Positions 22,519-32,047 of a stretch of 42,180 nt of DNA are shown one piece after another (within the stretch, counting starts at the first letter, position 1; every line of letters begins with the position of its first letter). This DNA comes from Gammaproteobacteria bacterium (GTDB lineage Bacteria > Pseudomonadota > Gammaproteobacteria > GCA-001735895), in contig JAOTTY010000004.1 in the NCBI GenBank assembly GCA_029864185.1, positions 1 through 42,180 on the forward strand. The letters run 5' to 3'. Both the position numbers and the translations under genes were made by a program. The notes under the pieces were generated by a model. That model saw only the letters and a list, made by a program, of their open reading frames with translations, had not been told where the DNA came from and searched no databases.

Positions 22519-23629
22519 CTGTCACCCCTCCCACCTGTGCGAGGCTCAGCTGATACTTCTCGCTGCGCCGACTGCGGTCCTGAAAAGACCCGACCAGCTG
22601 CCCGCAGGCGGCGTCGATGTCGTCACCGCGCGCCCGCCGGGTCACGGTCACGATTCCCTTGCTCGAGGTATAGTCACGAAAGCGATCGATGGTTTCGGCA
22701 TCCGAGCAGCGATATATCGCGTGCGGGTAGGGATTAAAGGGTATCAGGTTCAGTTTGCACGGGATTTTGCCGATGACTCCGACCAGCTCACGCGCGTGCT
22801 CGAGACTGTCGTTGACGCCTTCGAGCATGACGTATTCGAATGTGATCTTGCGGCTCCTGTAGCCATCGACATAGCCGCGGCATGCTCGCATCAGTTCGCG
22901 AATCGGGTATTTCCGGTTCAGCGGCACCAGCTGGTTGCGCAGCCGATCGTTCGGCGCATGCAGCGACACCGCGAGCGCAACGTCTGTCACCTGCTCCAGT
23001 TTTTCCATGGCTGGCACCACCCCGGCGGTGCTGATCGTGACACGGCGTTTGCTTAATGCATAGCCGAAATCATCGCACATCATATCGACCGCCGCGATCA
23101 CCGCGTCGAAATTGAGCAATGGTTCGCCCATACCCATCATCACGACGTTGGTGACACCCTGATCGTAGCCTTCCTCGCGCAGGCCGTGATGCGCAAAATG
23201 CAGCTGGGCGATTATTTCCGCGGTCGTCAGGTTGCGGTTGAAACCCTGTTTTGCGGTTGAGCAAAAGCTACAGTTCAGGGTACAGCCCAATTGGGATGAA
23301 ACGCACAAGGTCATGCGCGTCTTCTCCGGGATCAGTACGCACTCGATCGCGTTGTCGCTATCGTCGACGCCGAGTAGCCACTTGCGCGTGCCGTCGGTCG
23401 AGCGCTGTTGCGTGAGGATTCGGGGACGCTCGATACGGCAGTTCTCCTGTAAAAACTCGCGCAGTTTTTTCGACATGTCGGTCATTTGCGCAAAATCGGT
23501 GACCCCGCGCTGATGCACCCACTGCATCAACTGCCTGGCGCGAAACGGCTTTTCTCCATTGGCGACGAAAAAGGTTTCAAGCGCGGCTCGATTGAAATCG
23601 AGCAAGTTTATTTTATCGTTCACAGACAT
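22508..23629 (-). CDS. rlmN: 23S rRNA/tRNA adenine-C2 methyltransferase RlmN
   Basis: SSQLGCTLNCSFCSTAKQGFNRNLT radical-SAM CxxxCxxC; VNVVMMGMGEPLLN-like motif. Confidence 0.97.
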   Translation of the reverse strand: MSVNDKINLLDFNRAALETFFVANGEKPFRARQLMQWVHQRGVTDFAQMTDMSKKLREFLQENCRIERPRILTQQRSTDGTRKWLLGVDDSDNAIECVLIPEKTRMTLCVSSQLGCTLNCSFCSTAKQGFNRNLTTAEIIAQLHFAHHGLREEGYDQGVTNVVMMGMGEPLLNFDAVIAAVDMMCDDFGYALSKRRVTISTAGVVPAMEKLEQVTDVALAVSLHAPNDRLRNQLVPLNRKYPIRELMRACRGYVDGYRSRKITFEYVMLEGVNDSLEHARELVGVIGKIPCKLNLIPFNPYPHAIYRCSDAETIDRFRDYTSSKGIVTVTRRARGDDIDAACGQLVGSFQDRSRRSEKYQLSLAQVGGVTVAH

Positions 23630-23670
23630 CGGATTGTTTACGGATACTCTGGCTCGGCCATACGTGACAG

Positions 23671-23693
23671 CCCGGCATGGACAGACTGCCGGG
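23671..23693. promoter_or_regulatory. Hairpin in the rlmN/thrC divergent intergenic region
   Basis: Inverted repeat CCCGGCA-tggacagac-TGCCGGG. Confidence 0.4.
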
Positions 23694-23860
23694 TCAATCG
23701 CGGGATTTTACGCATAAATCGGTTCCAGTAGAAGTGAAATGCTTCGTCGGACCGTGTATTTCCGAACTTTTGCCGTAATTTTACGGGAAAACCGCTTGTT
23801 AGGTCGGGTTTGGCCGATATAATTCGCAAATTCAAAGGTTTACCCAGGCGCCAGCCGCAG

Positions 23861-25342
23861 ATGATCTTCACCGAAACCCGAGGTAATGACGGCAGTCGCG
23901 ATGCCCGTGTCGGCTTCGCGTCGGCATTGCTGTCCCCGGTGGCGTCGTTCGGGGGCATCTATAGCCCCGAGCCCCTGGCGCCGCTGCCGCCGGATTTTTT
24001 GCGCCAGCACCTGGGCAGCTCCTACCAGCAAATGGCGCTGGCCCTGCTGCAATACCTGGGTATCGACATCGACCTGTCGATACTGCGCGAGGCGCTGGCT
24101 TTGTACGATTGTTTCGACGACCCCGACGACCCGGTACCGGTCGTCAAGATCGGTGAAAAGTTGTTCGTCGCCGAGCTCTACCACGGACCCACTCGCGCGT
24201 TCAAGGACATGGCACTGCAGCCCTTCGGGCTGATTCTGTCGCGACTGGCGCAGCAGCACAACCGGCAATACCTGATCCTGACGGCAACCAGCGGCGACAC
24301 GGGTCCGGCGGCACTCGAGACCTTTCGTGACCGTGCCAATATCCGCGTGGCCTGCCTTTATCCGGACGGCGGCACCTCCGACGTGCAGCGTCTGCAGATG
24401 GTTACCGAGGCGGCCGGCAACCTGAAGGTCATCGGCATCCGCGGTAACTTCGACGACGCCCAGGCGGCCCTCAAATCCCTGTTGTCGTCGCAGAGATTCA
24501 ACCAGCGGCTGCGCGAACTCGGGGTTTCGCTATCCGCCGCGAACTCGGTTAATTTCGGCCGCATCATTTTCCAGCTGCTATATCATTTCCATGCCTACCT
24601 GGCGCTGGCGCGTCAGCGCGAAATCGCACTGGGTGATGAAGTCGTGCTGCACATTCCCAGCGGCAACTTCGGTAACGCACTAGGCGCCTACTATGCACAT
24701 CGGCTCGGTTTGCCGATAGCAAGAATCGTGATCGCGTCGAATGCCAACAACGTGCTCACCGAGTGGATCGAAAGTGGGCGTTACGATCTCAGCAAACGCG
24801 ATTTGATTGCGACAACGTCGCCGGCGATGGACATTCTCAAATCCTCCAACGTCGAACGCGTCCTGTTCGACCTGTACGGCGCCGTACGCACGCGCGAACT
24901 GATGGGCCGGCTCGATGAGCAGGGCTGGTATCAGCTGGATCCCGCGGAGCACGCCCGTATCGGCTCGATATTCGCCGCCGACTTTTGTTCCGACACGGAA
25001 AGCATGCAGTTCATCAGGCAGGCATTTGCCGGGGGTTACCTGCTTGATCCGCATACCGCCACCTGTTTCAAAAGCTGCCGCAGGCCCGAATTTACGGACC
25101 GCGTTAACCTTATTTACTCGACCGCCGAGTGGACCAAGTTCGCGCCGACCGTCGATCAGGCAATCAACGGCGGCCAGCGGCAGCCCGATCGTGCGGCGCT
25201 GGCAGCGGTCGCGACGACGGCCGGAATCGAAGTACCAGCGGTGATTGCGGGCCTGTTCGACAAACCGATTGCCCACCCGGACATAGTCGACAGGCAGGCG
25301 ATCGAATCCCGGATTCTCGAATTTCTGGAGTCGAAAACTTAG
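23861..25342 (+). CDS. thrC: Threonine synthase
   Basis: MIFTETRGND...FGGIYSPEPL; ELYHGPTRAFKDMALQPFG PLP-lysine motif; TATSGDTGPAALE. Confidence 0.95.
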   Translation: MIFTETRGNDGSRDARVGFASALLSPVASFGGIYSPEPLAPLPPDFLRQHLGSSYQQMALALLQYLGIDIDLSILREALALYDCFDDPDDPVPVVKIGEKLFVAELYHGPTRAFKDMALQPFGLILSRLAQQHNRQYLILTATSGDTGPAALETFRDRANIRVACLYPDGGTSDVQRLQMVTEAAGNLKVIGIRGNFDDAQAALKSLLSSQRFNQRLRELGVSLSAANSVNFGRIIFQLLYHFHAYLALARQREIALGDEVVLHIPSGNFGNALGAYYAHRLGLPIARIVIASNANNVLTEWIESGRYDLSKRDLIATTSPAMDILKSSNVERVLFDLYGAVRTRELMGRLDEQGWYQLDPAEHARIGSIFAADFCSDTESMQFIRQAFAGGYLLDPHTATCFKSCRRPEFTDRVNLIYSTAEWTKFAPTVDQAINGGQRQPDRAALAAVATTAGIEVPAVIAGLFDKPIAHPDIVDRQAIESRILEFLESKT

Positions 25343-26553
25343 TTTTCCGGCGCCGCCCCGGTCTCGGTCCAGCGCATCGTCAGAACGCCCGCAAGCCCCA
25401 GCACCGCGAACCCTAGCACCAGCGGCAACACCGTGTTGTCGTAGGCGCCGGCCACGACGACGCCGAAAACGACCGAGATAAGCGTGGATATTGACCCGAT
25501 TACCGCGGATCCCAGTCCCGCCATATGCCCAAGCGGCTCCATTGCCATCGCATTGAGATTCCCGAAAAGAATTCCGAAGCAGAAAAACACCACCAGCAGG
25601 TAAAGCATTAGCAGGTTCAGATGTGGATGCCCTTCGAACAACAGCACGACGACCAGAAACAGGAACGATAACGCGCTGATCGTAAGCAGCGCGAGTCGCG
25701 ATAGACGGCGCATGCCGAATCGCATCACCAGGCGTGCATTAACCAGCGAGGCAAAACCGATCGCGCAGGCCAGAATCCCGAAATACAGCGGAAAAAGTTC
25801 AAACAGTCGGTACTGCACCTGGAATATCTGCTGGGAACTGCTGAGATAACCGAGAAAGGCGCCGAAGGTAAAGCCCATCGTCAGGGTATAACCCAGGGCG
25901 GCACGAATACGCAGGATAACCCCGATGTCGATTACCAGTTTCGCGAACGAAAAGGCGTTGCGATTTTCGTGGGTTAGCGTCTCCGGCTGGCGTTTCCAGA
26001 ACCATAGCCCCGTCAGCAGCGCCATTACGAGAAACGTCGCGAAAATGAATCGCCAGTCTGCGGCCAGCAGAATACCCTGGCCCAGCGCCGGTGCAAACAC
26101 CGGCACCAGAATAAATACCGTCATTACGAAGGACATGACCCGGGCCATCTCGCGGCCCCTGTAACGATCTCGCACCAGCGCGATAGACACGATCCGCGGG
26201 CCCGAGGCGCCCAGACCTTGCAGGAAACGCCCTAGCAGCATTTGCGTGAAATCCGTGGCGAGCAGCGATAAAACGCAACCCGCGCAAAATACGACAAGGC
26301 CCGATATGATCGCGGGGCGGCGGCCGATGGAATCCGACAAGGGCCCGAAAAACAGCTGCCCCAGGGCCATGCCTGCAAAAAACACCGAGATAACGTACTG
26401 GCTGTCGTTGATCCGGGTAACGCCAAGATCGGCGGCTATGACGGGCAAGGCCGGCAGCATCGCGTCGATCGACAACGCAACCATCGAAATAATCAACGCG
26501 ATCAGGATCACGAATTCGACAAAGTCCGGACCGCGGCTTGCGCCGGGATTCAT
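25339..26553 (-). CDS. MFS drug-resistance transporter, Bcr/CflA type
   Basis: 12-TM pattern; DAMLPALPVIAADLGV, GQLFFGPLSDSIGRRPAIISGL, RFLQGLGASGPRIVSIALVRD. Confidence 0.88.
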   Translation of the reverse strand: MNPGASRGPDFVEFVILIALIISMVALSIDAMLPALPVIAADLGVTRINDSQYVISVFFAGMALGQLFFGPLSDSIGRRPAIISGLVVFCAGCVLSLLATDFTQMLLGRFLQGLGASGPRIVSIALVRDRYRGREMARVMSFVMTVFILVPVFAPALGQGILLAADWRFIFATFLVMALLTGLWFWKRQPETLTHENRNAFSFAKLVIDIGVILRIRAALGYTLTMGFTFGAFLGYLSSSQQIFQVQYRLFELFPLYFGILACAIGFASLVNARLVMRFGMRRLSRLALLTISALSFLFLVVVLLFEGHPHLNLLMLYLLVVFFCFGILFGNLNAMAMEPLGHMAGLGSAVIGSISTLISVVFGVVVAGAYDNTVLPLVLGFAVLGLAGVLTMRWTETGAAPEN

Positions 26554-26575
26554 GTAGAGGGAGCTCGCGGGCGAT

Positions 26576-27082
26576 TCAATTCGGCGGCAGCCGCATCAGC
26601 AGGCAGCTTGCGCTTTCGGGACACAGCGATGCAAATTGTCGGGTCCGCTTAATCGCGGCGGGCACCCGGTCACGCGACACCCGGTAAAATCCGAGATGCT
26701 CGAAGTAATCCGCCGCCGTCTCGGTGAGCAGGTAAATCGCCTGGCTGCCCCGAGCCCGTGCCTGCGCGATCAGGAATTCGGTTATCAGACGCGCTAGTCC
26801 GCGCCCGCGATACCGTGGATGCACGACCAGCGAGCGCAGCAGCGAGAATTCCGCGGCCGGTTCGAGCCCGCCGGCCGCGATCAGCCGGCCCCGCTTAATA
26901 ATGCCGTAGAATATATCGGACTGTTCGGCACAATCCTGCGAGGGCAGGCCGTTGCTGTCCAGCAGATCAGCGAGCTGGGGCAGCTGTTCGGGTTGCAGCC
27001 TGGCAATCGAGTATTCTGGCAAGGCTCCGGAAACCCCTGTCTCAGTCGCTATCCAGCGTTTCGACGCGGATACGATGGACAT
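26576..27082 (-). CDS. GNAT N-acetyltransferase, ArsN2-like
   Basis: LLRSLVVHPRYRGRGLARLITEFLIAQARARGSQAIYLLTETAADYFEHLGFYRV...AIKRTRQFASLCPESASCLLM; start uncertain. Confidence 0.75.
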   Translation of the reverse strand: MSIVSASKRWIATETGVSGALPEYSIARLQPEQLPQLADLLDSNGLPSQDCAEQSDIFYGIIKRGRLIAAGGLEPAAEFSLLRSLVVHPRYRGRGLARLITEFLIAQARARGSQAIYLLTETAADYFEHLGFYRVSRDRVPAAIKRTRQFASLCPESASCLLMRLPPN

Positions 27083-28358
27083 CCCCATGCACGACATCGA
27101 GTCCCGTAATCGCATCTATGGCATCGACCATTCGCTGCTCGCGAATTTTCTGCGTCAGCATGATGATGGTTGCGCGGGTAACGCCCGACTCGGGCTCCTT
27201 CTGCAGGATCGCCTCGATGGAAATTTCGTTGTCGCCCATGATGCGGGTAATTTCCGCCATGACGCCGGGGCGATCGTCGACGCGCATGCGCAGGTAATAA
27301 GAAGTCTCGATCTCGGTGATCGGCAGAATCGGAATATCGACTATCTGATCCGGCTGGAATGCCAGGTGCGGCACCCGGTTCTGCGCGTCGGTGGTAATGG
27401 TTCTGGCCACGTCTATGATATCGGCGACGACCGCCGAGGCGGTCGGGTCTGCGCCCGCGCCGGCGCCGTAATAAAGCGACGGCCCGAGCTTGTCGGCCTG
27501 CACCAGTACCGCGTTCATGACGCCGTCGACGTTGGCGATCAGGCGTTTTTCAGGGATTAAGGTCGGGTGTACGCGCATCTCGATGCCAGCCTCGGTGCGG
27601 CGCGCGACACCGAGATGCTTGATGCGGTAACCCAGCTGACCGGCATAGACGACATCCTCGGTCGAGATGCCGCTGATCCCCTCGGTGTATACCGCATCGA
27701 ACTGCAGCGGAATACCGAACGCGATCGACGACAGGATACAGAGCTTGTGCGCAGCGTCGATTCCCTCGACGTCGAAGGTCGGGTCCGCCTCGGCGTATCC
27801 CAGCGCCTGCGCTTCGGCGAGAACGTCGTCGAAGTCCCTGCCCTTATCGCGCATTTCCGTCAGTATGAAATTACCGGTACCGTTGATAATGCCGGCAACC
27901 GATTCTATGTGGTTGGCGCTCAGGCCCTCGCGGATCGCCTTGATGATGGGAATCCCGCCGGCAACCGCCGCTTCGAAAACAACATTCACCCCCCGGCGCT
28001 GGGCGGCGCTGAATATTTCGTTTCCGTGCAGCGCGATCAAGGCCTTGTTGGCGGTCACGACGTGCTTGCCGTTTTCGATCGCGCGCATCACCAGCTCAAG
28101 CGCAGGGTCGTATCCACCTATCAATTCGATGACGATATCGATCTGCGCATTATTGACGACCTCGAAGGGATCGGCAGTCAGGCTGATGTCACCGCTGCCG
28201 CCGGGCATCCCGGCAGCGACGTTACGCCGCGAAGCCTGTACGATCTCGATACTGCGCCCCGCGCGGCGTGCGATTTCGGCCGCGTTATTCTTCAACGTCA
28301 ATGCGGTACTGGCACCCACGGTGCCGATACCAAGCAAACCCAGTTTTACCGGTTTCAA
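27042..28358 (-). CDS. hom: Homoserine dehydrogenase
   Basis: LKPVKLGLLGIGTVGASTALTL, FEAAVAGGIPIIKAIREGLSANHIESVAGIINGTGNFILTEM, ACT domain; probable TTG start at 28358. Confidence 0.95.
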   Translation of the reverse strand: MKPVKLGLLGIGTVGASTALTLKNNAAEIARRAGRSIEIVQASRRNVAAGMPGGSGDISLTADPFEVVNNAQIDIVIELIGGYDPALELVMRAIENGKHVVTANKALIALHGNEIFSAAQRRGVNVVFEAAVAGGIPIIKAIREGLSANHIESVAGIINGTGNFILTEMRDKGRDFDDVLAEAQALGYAEADPTFDVEGIDAAHKLCILSSIAFGIPLQFDAVYTEGISGISTEDVVYAGQLGYRIKHLGVARRTEAGIEMRVHPTLIPEKRLIANVDGVMNAVLVQADKLGPSLYYGAGAGADPTASAVVADIIDVARTITTDAQNRVPHLAFQPDQIVDIPILPITEIETSYYLRMRVDDRPGVMAEITRIMGDNEISIEAILQKEPESGVTRATIIMLTQKIREQRMVDAIDAITGLDVVHGDVHRIRVETLDSD

Positions 28359-28490
28359 TCCAAGTCTCCAGAAGTCATCGCAGGGGGATTTGCGACCGCG
28401 CAACCTTAAGAAATGTGTACTCGGCTGTCAACCGCGGCGCGCGCGGACGGGGCGTTGATCGACGGCCGAATTTACATTATTCTGAAACCC

Positions 28491-28865
28491 ATGCCTCTCG
28501 CCGAAGATATCGTCACCAGCCGCCACCGCATCACCGCCTACAGCGCGCAAACGGTGACCGTCAACGAAGTCGTTCATCGCCACAGCCTGGTGCTGACCGC
28601 GCAGCATGTCGTGAGCCCGTGGCCGGTTACTTCGCTGGCCGACCTCAGCGACGACAATCTGGCGCCGGTGCTGGAAACGAAACCGGCGGTGGTCTTACTC
28701 GGCACCGGTGCGCGCCAGCGGTTTCCGAACGCGCGGATTTTCGCGCTGTTCGGGCAACAGGGCATCGGCCTCGAAGTCATGGATAATGGCGCGCTGTGCC
28801 GCACCTTCAATATTCTCGTCGCCGAGGACCGCGCTGTCACCGCGGCCATCATCCTCGCACCCTGA
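28491..28865 (+). CDS. Mth938-like domain-containing protein (DUF498)
   Basis: MPLAEDIVTSRHRITAYS...AVVLLGTGARQRFPNARIFALFGQQGIGLEVMDNGALCRTFNILVAEDRAVTAAIIL. Confidence 0.88.
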   Translation: MPLAEDIVTSRHRITAYSAQTVTVNEVVHRHSLVLTAQHVVSPWPVTSLADLSDDNLAPVLETKPAVVLLGTGARQRFPNARIFALFGQQGIGLEVMDNGALCRTFNILVAEDRAVTAAIILAP

Positions 28866-28960
28866 TCCCGCGCCTCGTCCCAGGCGTACAATTACGGCGC
28901 ACGGCCGAAGACGGCCGACGACTGGTACCAGCCACGAACGGGATCAAAACCAGCGCGGGA

Positions 28961-30061
28961 TTATTCTTCGATAATGTTTTCGCGGGAATAGCCGCTGTGC
29001 TCGAGAATGCGGCGCAGCTTGCGCAGCGCATCCATCTGGATCTGGCGTACGCGCTCGCGGGTCACGCCCAGTTCGAGTCCGACTTCTTCGAGCGTGCCGC
29101 GCGGATGGTTGCGCAAACCGAAGCGTCGCACCACGACGTCACGCTGCTTTTCGTCGAGTTCGTCGAGCCAGCTGTCCAGGTGCTTGATGACGGTTTCATC
29201 CTGCAGGATGCTGGACGGGTCCGCATTGCTGTCGTCGGGGATAACATCGAGCAGCGGGCGCTCGCCCTCCCCGCCCATGGGTATATCGAACGACGAAACG
29301 CGGTCGGCCAGTTTGAACATCTTCTCGACATCCTTGACCGGTTTTTTCAACAGCCTGGCAACGTCTTCCGGCGTCGCCTCGCGGTTGAGCTCCTGGGTAA
29401 GCTTGCGCGCCGCCCTGAGGTAGGTGTTCAATTCCTTGATGACATGAATCGGCAGCCTGATGGTTCGCGTCTGGTTCATCAGTCCGCGTTCGATAGTCTG
29501 GCGAATCCACCAGGTAGCGTAGGTCGAAAAACGGAAACCACGCTCGGGATCGAATTTCTCCACCGCACGAATCAGGCCGAGGTTGCCTTCCTCGATCAGA
29601 TCGAGCAGCGCCAGGCCGCGATTCATGTAGCGCCGCGCAATCTTTACCACCAGGCGCAGGTTGCACTCGATCATTTTGTCGCGCGCGGCGGTGTCGCCTT
29701 TCAACGCGAGTCGCGAATAATAGACTTCCTCTTCGGCGGTCAGCAGCGGTGAAACCTCGATCTCCTTCAGGTACAGCCGGGTGGGATCGGCATCGGAGGC
29801 GCGGCGGGTGCTTACCTTGCGGCGATCTTCAGGCTTGCGACGCTCGACGAACTTTTCGGTATCGATCGTCTCGTCTTCGTCATCATCATCATCATCGTCA
29901 TCGTCATCGTCATCGACTTCGATTATGGTCGCGTTTTCCGCGTCGTCATCGTCATCGTCGGCAATATCCGAGATCTCTTCATCCTCAATAAGGTCCTCTC
30001 CCAAATCCTCAGGCGGTATTTCGGTATCTTCGATAAGCGACTTATCGGTAGGTTTGGTCAT
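28961..30061 (-). CDS. rpoS: RNA polymerase sigma factor RpoS with acidic N-terminal extension
   Basis: [75 protein letters not shown]; directly downstream of nlpD. Confidence 0.95.
   Translation of the reverse strand: MTKPTDKSLIEDTEIPPEDLGEDLIEDEEISDIADDDDDDAENATIIEVDDDDDDDDDDDDEDETIDTEKFVERRKPEDRRKVSTRRASDADPTRLYLKEIEVSPLLTAEEEVYYSRLALKGDTAARDKMIECNLRLVVKIARRYMNRGLALLDLIEEGNLGLIRAVEKFDPERGFRFSTYATWWIRQTIERGLMNQTRTIRLPIHVIKELNTYLRAARKLTQELNREATPEDVARLLKKPVKDVEKMFKLADRVSSFDIPMGGEGERPLLDVIPDDSNADPSSILQDETVIKHLDSWLDELDEKQRDVVVRRFGLRNHPRGTLEEVGLELGVTRERVRQIQMDALRKLRRILEHSGYSRENIIEE
29879..29914 (-). repeat. In-frame GAT/GAC microsatellite encoding Asp12 in rpoS
   Basis: Coding strand (GATGAC)3(GAT)5GAC; second Asp6 tract at 29942-29959. 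Confidence 0.95.
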
Positions 30062-30073
30062 TCAGAGATTCCT

Positions 30074-30778
30074 TTATTGATCCGGCAAATACTTCATGGG
30101 GTCCACCGGTTTGCCATTTCGTCTAATTTCAAAATGCAGTTTTGCCATATTATCCCAGCGCCCCATTTCGGCGACGATATTCCCGGCCTTCACCGCCGCA
30201 CCTTCCTGCACCAGACGTTTCCGACAATATGCATAAGCGCTTAAATACTTTTCGCTGTGCTTGATGATTATCAGATTACCATAACCGGCCAAACCATTAC
30301 CACTATATACCACCTTGCCATCGGCAACCGCCCGCACCGGCTGGCCGAGCTTCCCGGCGATATCTATGCCGCGGCGATCGAGCCTGGAGGCGAGAAAAGT
30401 ATTGATCGGTTTGCCCGCTGTCGGCCAGATCCAACGATTCGGGTCCCGAACCTCGGGCTCGCTAGATAGATTGCTCGCGCCGGCGCTGCTGCTCTCGGTT
30501 CCGCCCTCTCTTTCCTCGGGAGCCACCACTACAGCCTGATTTGCTGGCCGTACCAGGCGCAGGCGCTGTCCGGGATGGATCGGCGTGCTAATGTCGATCT
30601 GGTTCCACTGCGCCAGCTGATGGTAGTCAAGACCGTAGCGCCAGGCGATCGAGTAAAGGGTGTCGCTTTGCTTTACCGTATACCATCCGGCGCCGCGCGC
30701 TACCCGGGTCGGCGGATTAACCACGACACAGGACGCGAGCAACATCAACGCAACGACGACGGTAACAATTGCTTTCAT
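30074..30778 (-). CDS. nlpD: NlpD-like lipoprotein (LysM + degenerate M23)
   Basis: Lipobox LLASC; LysM (YTVKQSDTLYSIAWRYGLDYHQLAQWN); LytM domain lacking catalytic His; next to rpoS. Confidence 0.93.
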   Translation of the reverse strand: MKAIVTVVVALMLLASCVVVNPPTRVARGAGWYTVKQSDTLYSIAWRYGLDYHQLAQWNQIDISTPIHPGQRLRLVRPANQAVVVAPEEREGGTESSSAGASNLSSEPEVRDPNRWIWPTAGKPINTFLASRLDRRGIDIAGKLGQPVRAVADGKVVYSGNGLAGYGNLIIIKHSEKYLSAYAYCRKRLVQEGAAVKAGNIVAEMGRWDNMAKLHFEIRRNGKPVDPMKYLPDQ

Positions 30779-30794
30779 GACTCGGATTCCGCTA

Positions 30795-31376
30795 TCAAAA
30801 ATAATAGATAACGATTGCCAGCAACAGGGCGACGACCACGGCCCAGCCTATTACTTCGATATACTTAATCAGTTTCGGCTCTATCGACGGCCCGAACCTG
30901 GCGAGACACCACGCCAGCAGAAAAAAACGCAGGCCGCGTCCAATGATCGAGGCCAGCAGGAACGGGATTATGGCAAGGTTCAAAACGCCCGCGGCGATCG
31001 TGAAAATCTTGTACGGGACCGGTGAAAAACCGGCCACCAGCACCGCCCAGAAACCCCATTGCCCGAACCAGTTTATCACCGTTTCGAATCCGGATTGATA
31101 ACCCCATTCGATGATCAACGGCTCGGCCAGGTCGAACAGAAAGGCTCCGATCAGGTAGCCGATCAATCCGCCGAAAACCGAGAATAACAGCGTCAGGGTT
31201 GCGAATCTCATCGCCATCGAAGGGCGCGCGATCGCCATCGGGGCCAGCATCACGTCAGGCGGCGGAAACGGCAGGATAAAAGACTCGACGAAGCTTAGTA
31301 AGGAAAGGTAATAAGGCGCCTGTGGGCGCCGCGAAAATCGCATTACTCCCTGATAAATATTCTCGAAAACCTGCAC
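30795..31376 (-). CDS. yqaA: YqaA family (DedA/SNARE-associated, VTT) membrane protein
   Basis: SFVESFILPFPPPDVMLAPMAIARP; GFSPVPYKIFTIAAGVLNLAIIPFLLASIIGRGLRFFLLAW; GTG start at 31376. Confidence 0.88.
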   Translation of the reverse strand: MQVFENIYQGVMRFSRRPQAPYYLSLLSFVESFILPFPPPDVMLAPMAIARPSMAMRFATLTLLFSVFGGLIGYLIGAFLFDLAEPLIIEWGYQSGFETVINWFGQWGFWAVLVAGFSPVPYKIFTIAAGVLNLAIIPFLLASIIGRGLRFFLLAWCLARFGPSIEPKLIKYIEVIGWAVVVALLLAIVIYYF

Positions 31377-32047
31377 TAACTCAGTCCCGGCAACAGCGGA
31401 ACGAATACCACCTTCTCGAGCGCCTCGCTGATCAGCCCCTCGCTGCTGCGGGTTATCCTGGTCATCGTCTGATCGACCCCGTTATCGAACGGGAGTACCA
31501 TGATGCCGCCCGGAGTCAGTTGCGCCGCTAGCGCTTCCGGTATTTCGCCGCAGGCAGCCGTCATCATGATCCGTTCGAAGCGGTAGGTCAGATTCGGCCA
31601 GCCCTCGATGCCGTCGGTATGGCGCAGCTGGACGTTGTAGATCTCGAACTCGGCGAGACGTTTTTTCGCCTGCTGATGCAATGCTTCGATGCGCTCGACG
31701 CTGTAGACCTGCGGAAAAATACTCGCCAGCACCGCGGTTTGGTATCCGCAGCCGGTGCCGATCTCGAGCACCGAGCTGGCGTTGCCCTCCTCGAGCAGCA
31801 GCTGGGTCATATAGGCGACGATAAAGGGTTGTGAAATCGTCTGTCCATACCCTATCGGCAGTGCGGTATCCTCATAAGCGCGGTGCGCCAGCGCCTCGTC
31901 GACGAACAGGTGACGCGGCACGCGACGCATCACATCGAGCACCTGCTCGTTATTTATGCCCTGCTGCTGCAGGCGCTGTATCAATCGGTCGCGGGTACGC
32001 TGTGAGGTCATGCCGATACCCTGGTGATTGCGGTCCGCCAAGGTCAC
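31376..32047 (-). CDS. pcm: Protein-L-isoaspartate O-methyltransferase
   Basis: PRHLFVDEALAHRAYEDTALPIGYGQTISQPFIVAYMTQLL...VLEIGTGCGYQTAVLA; GTG start at 32047 or ATG at 32011. Confidence 0.96.
   Translation of the reverse strand: MTLADRNHQGIGMTSQRTRDRLIQRLQQQGINNEQVLDVMRRVPRHLFVDEALAHRAYEDTALPIGYGQTISQPFIVAYMTQLLLEEGNASSVLEIGTGCGYQTAVLASIFPQVYSVERIEALHQQAKKRLAEFEIYNVQLRHTDGIEGWPNLTYRFERIMMTAACGEIPEALAAQLTPGGIMVLPFDNGVDQTMTRITRSSEGLISEALEKVVFVPLLPGLS

Noticed and set aside
29879-29959. Short repeats as a CRISPR array
   Set aside because: 3-nt periodicity inside a coding frame, no repeat-spacer structure.
29781-30080. Poly-Ser + strand ORF
   Set aside because: Antisense reading of the GAT/GAC repeats in rpoS.
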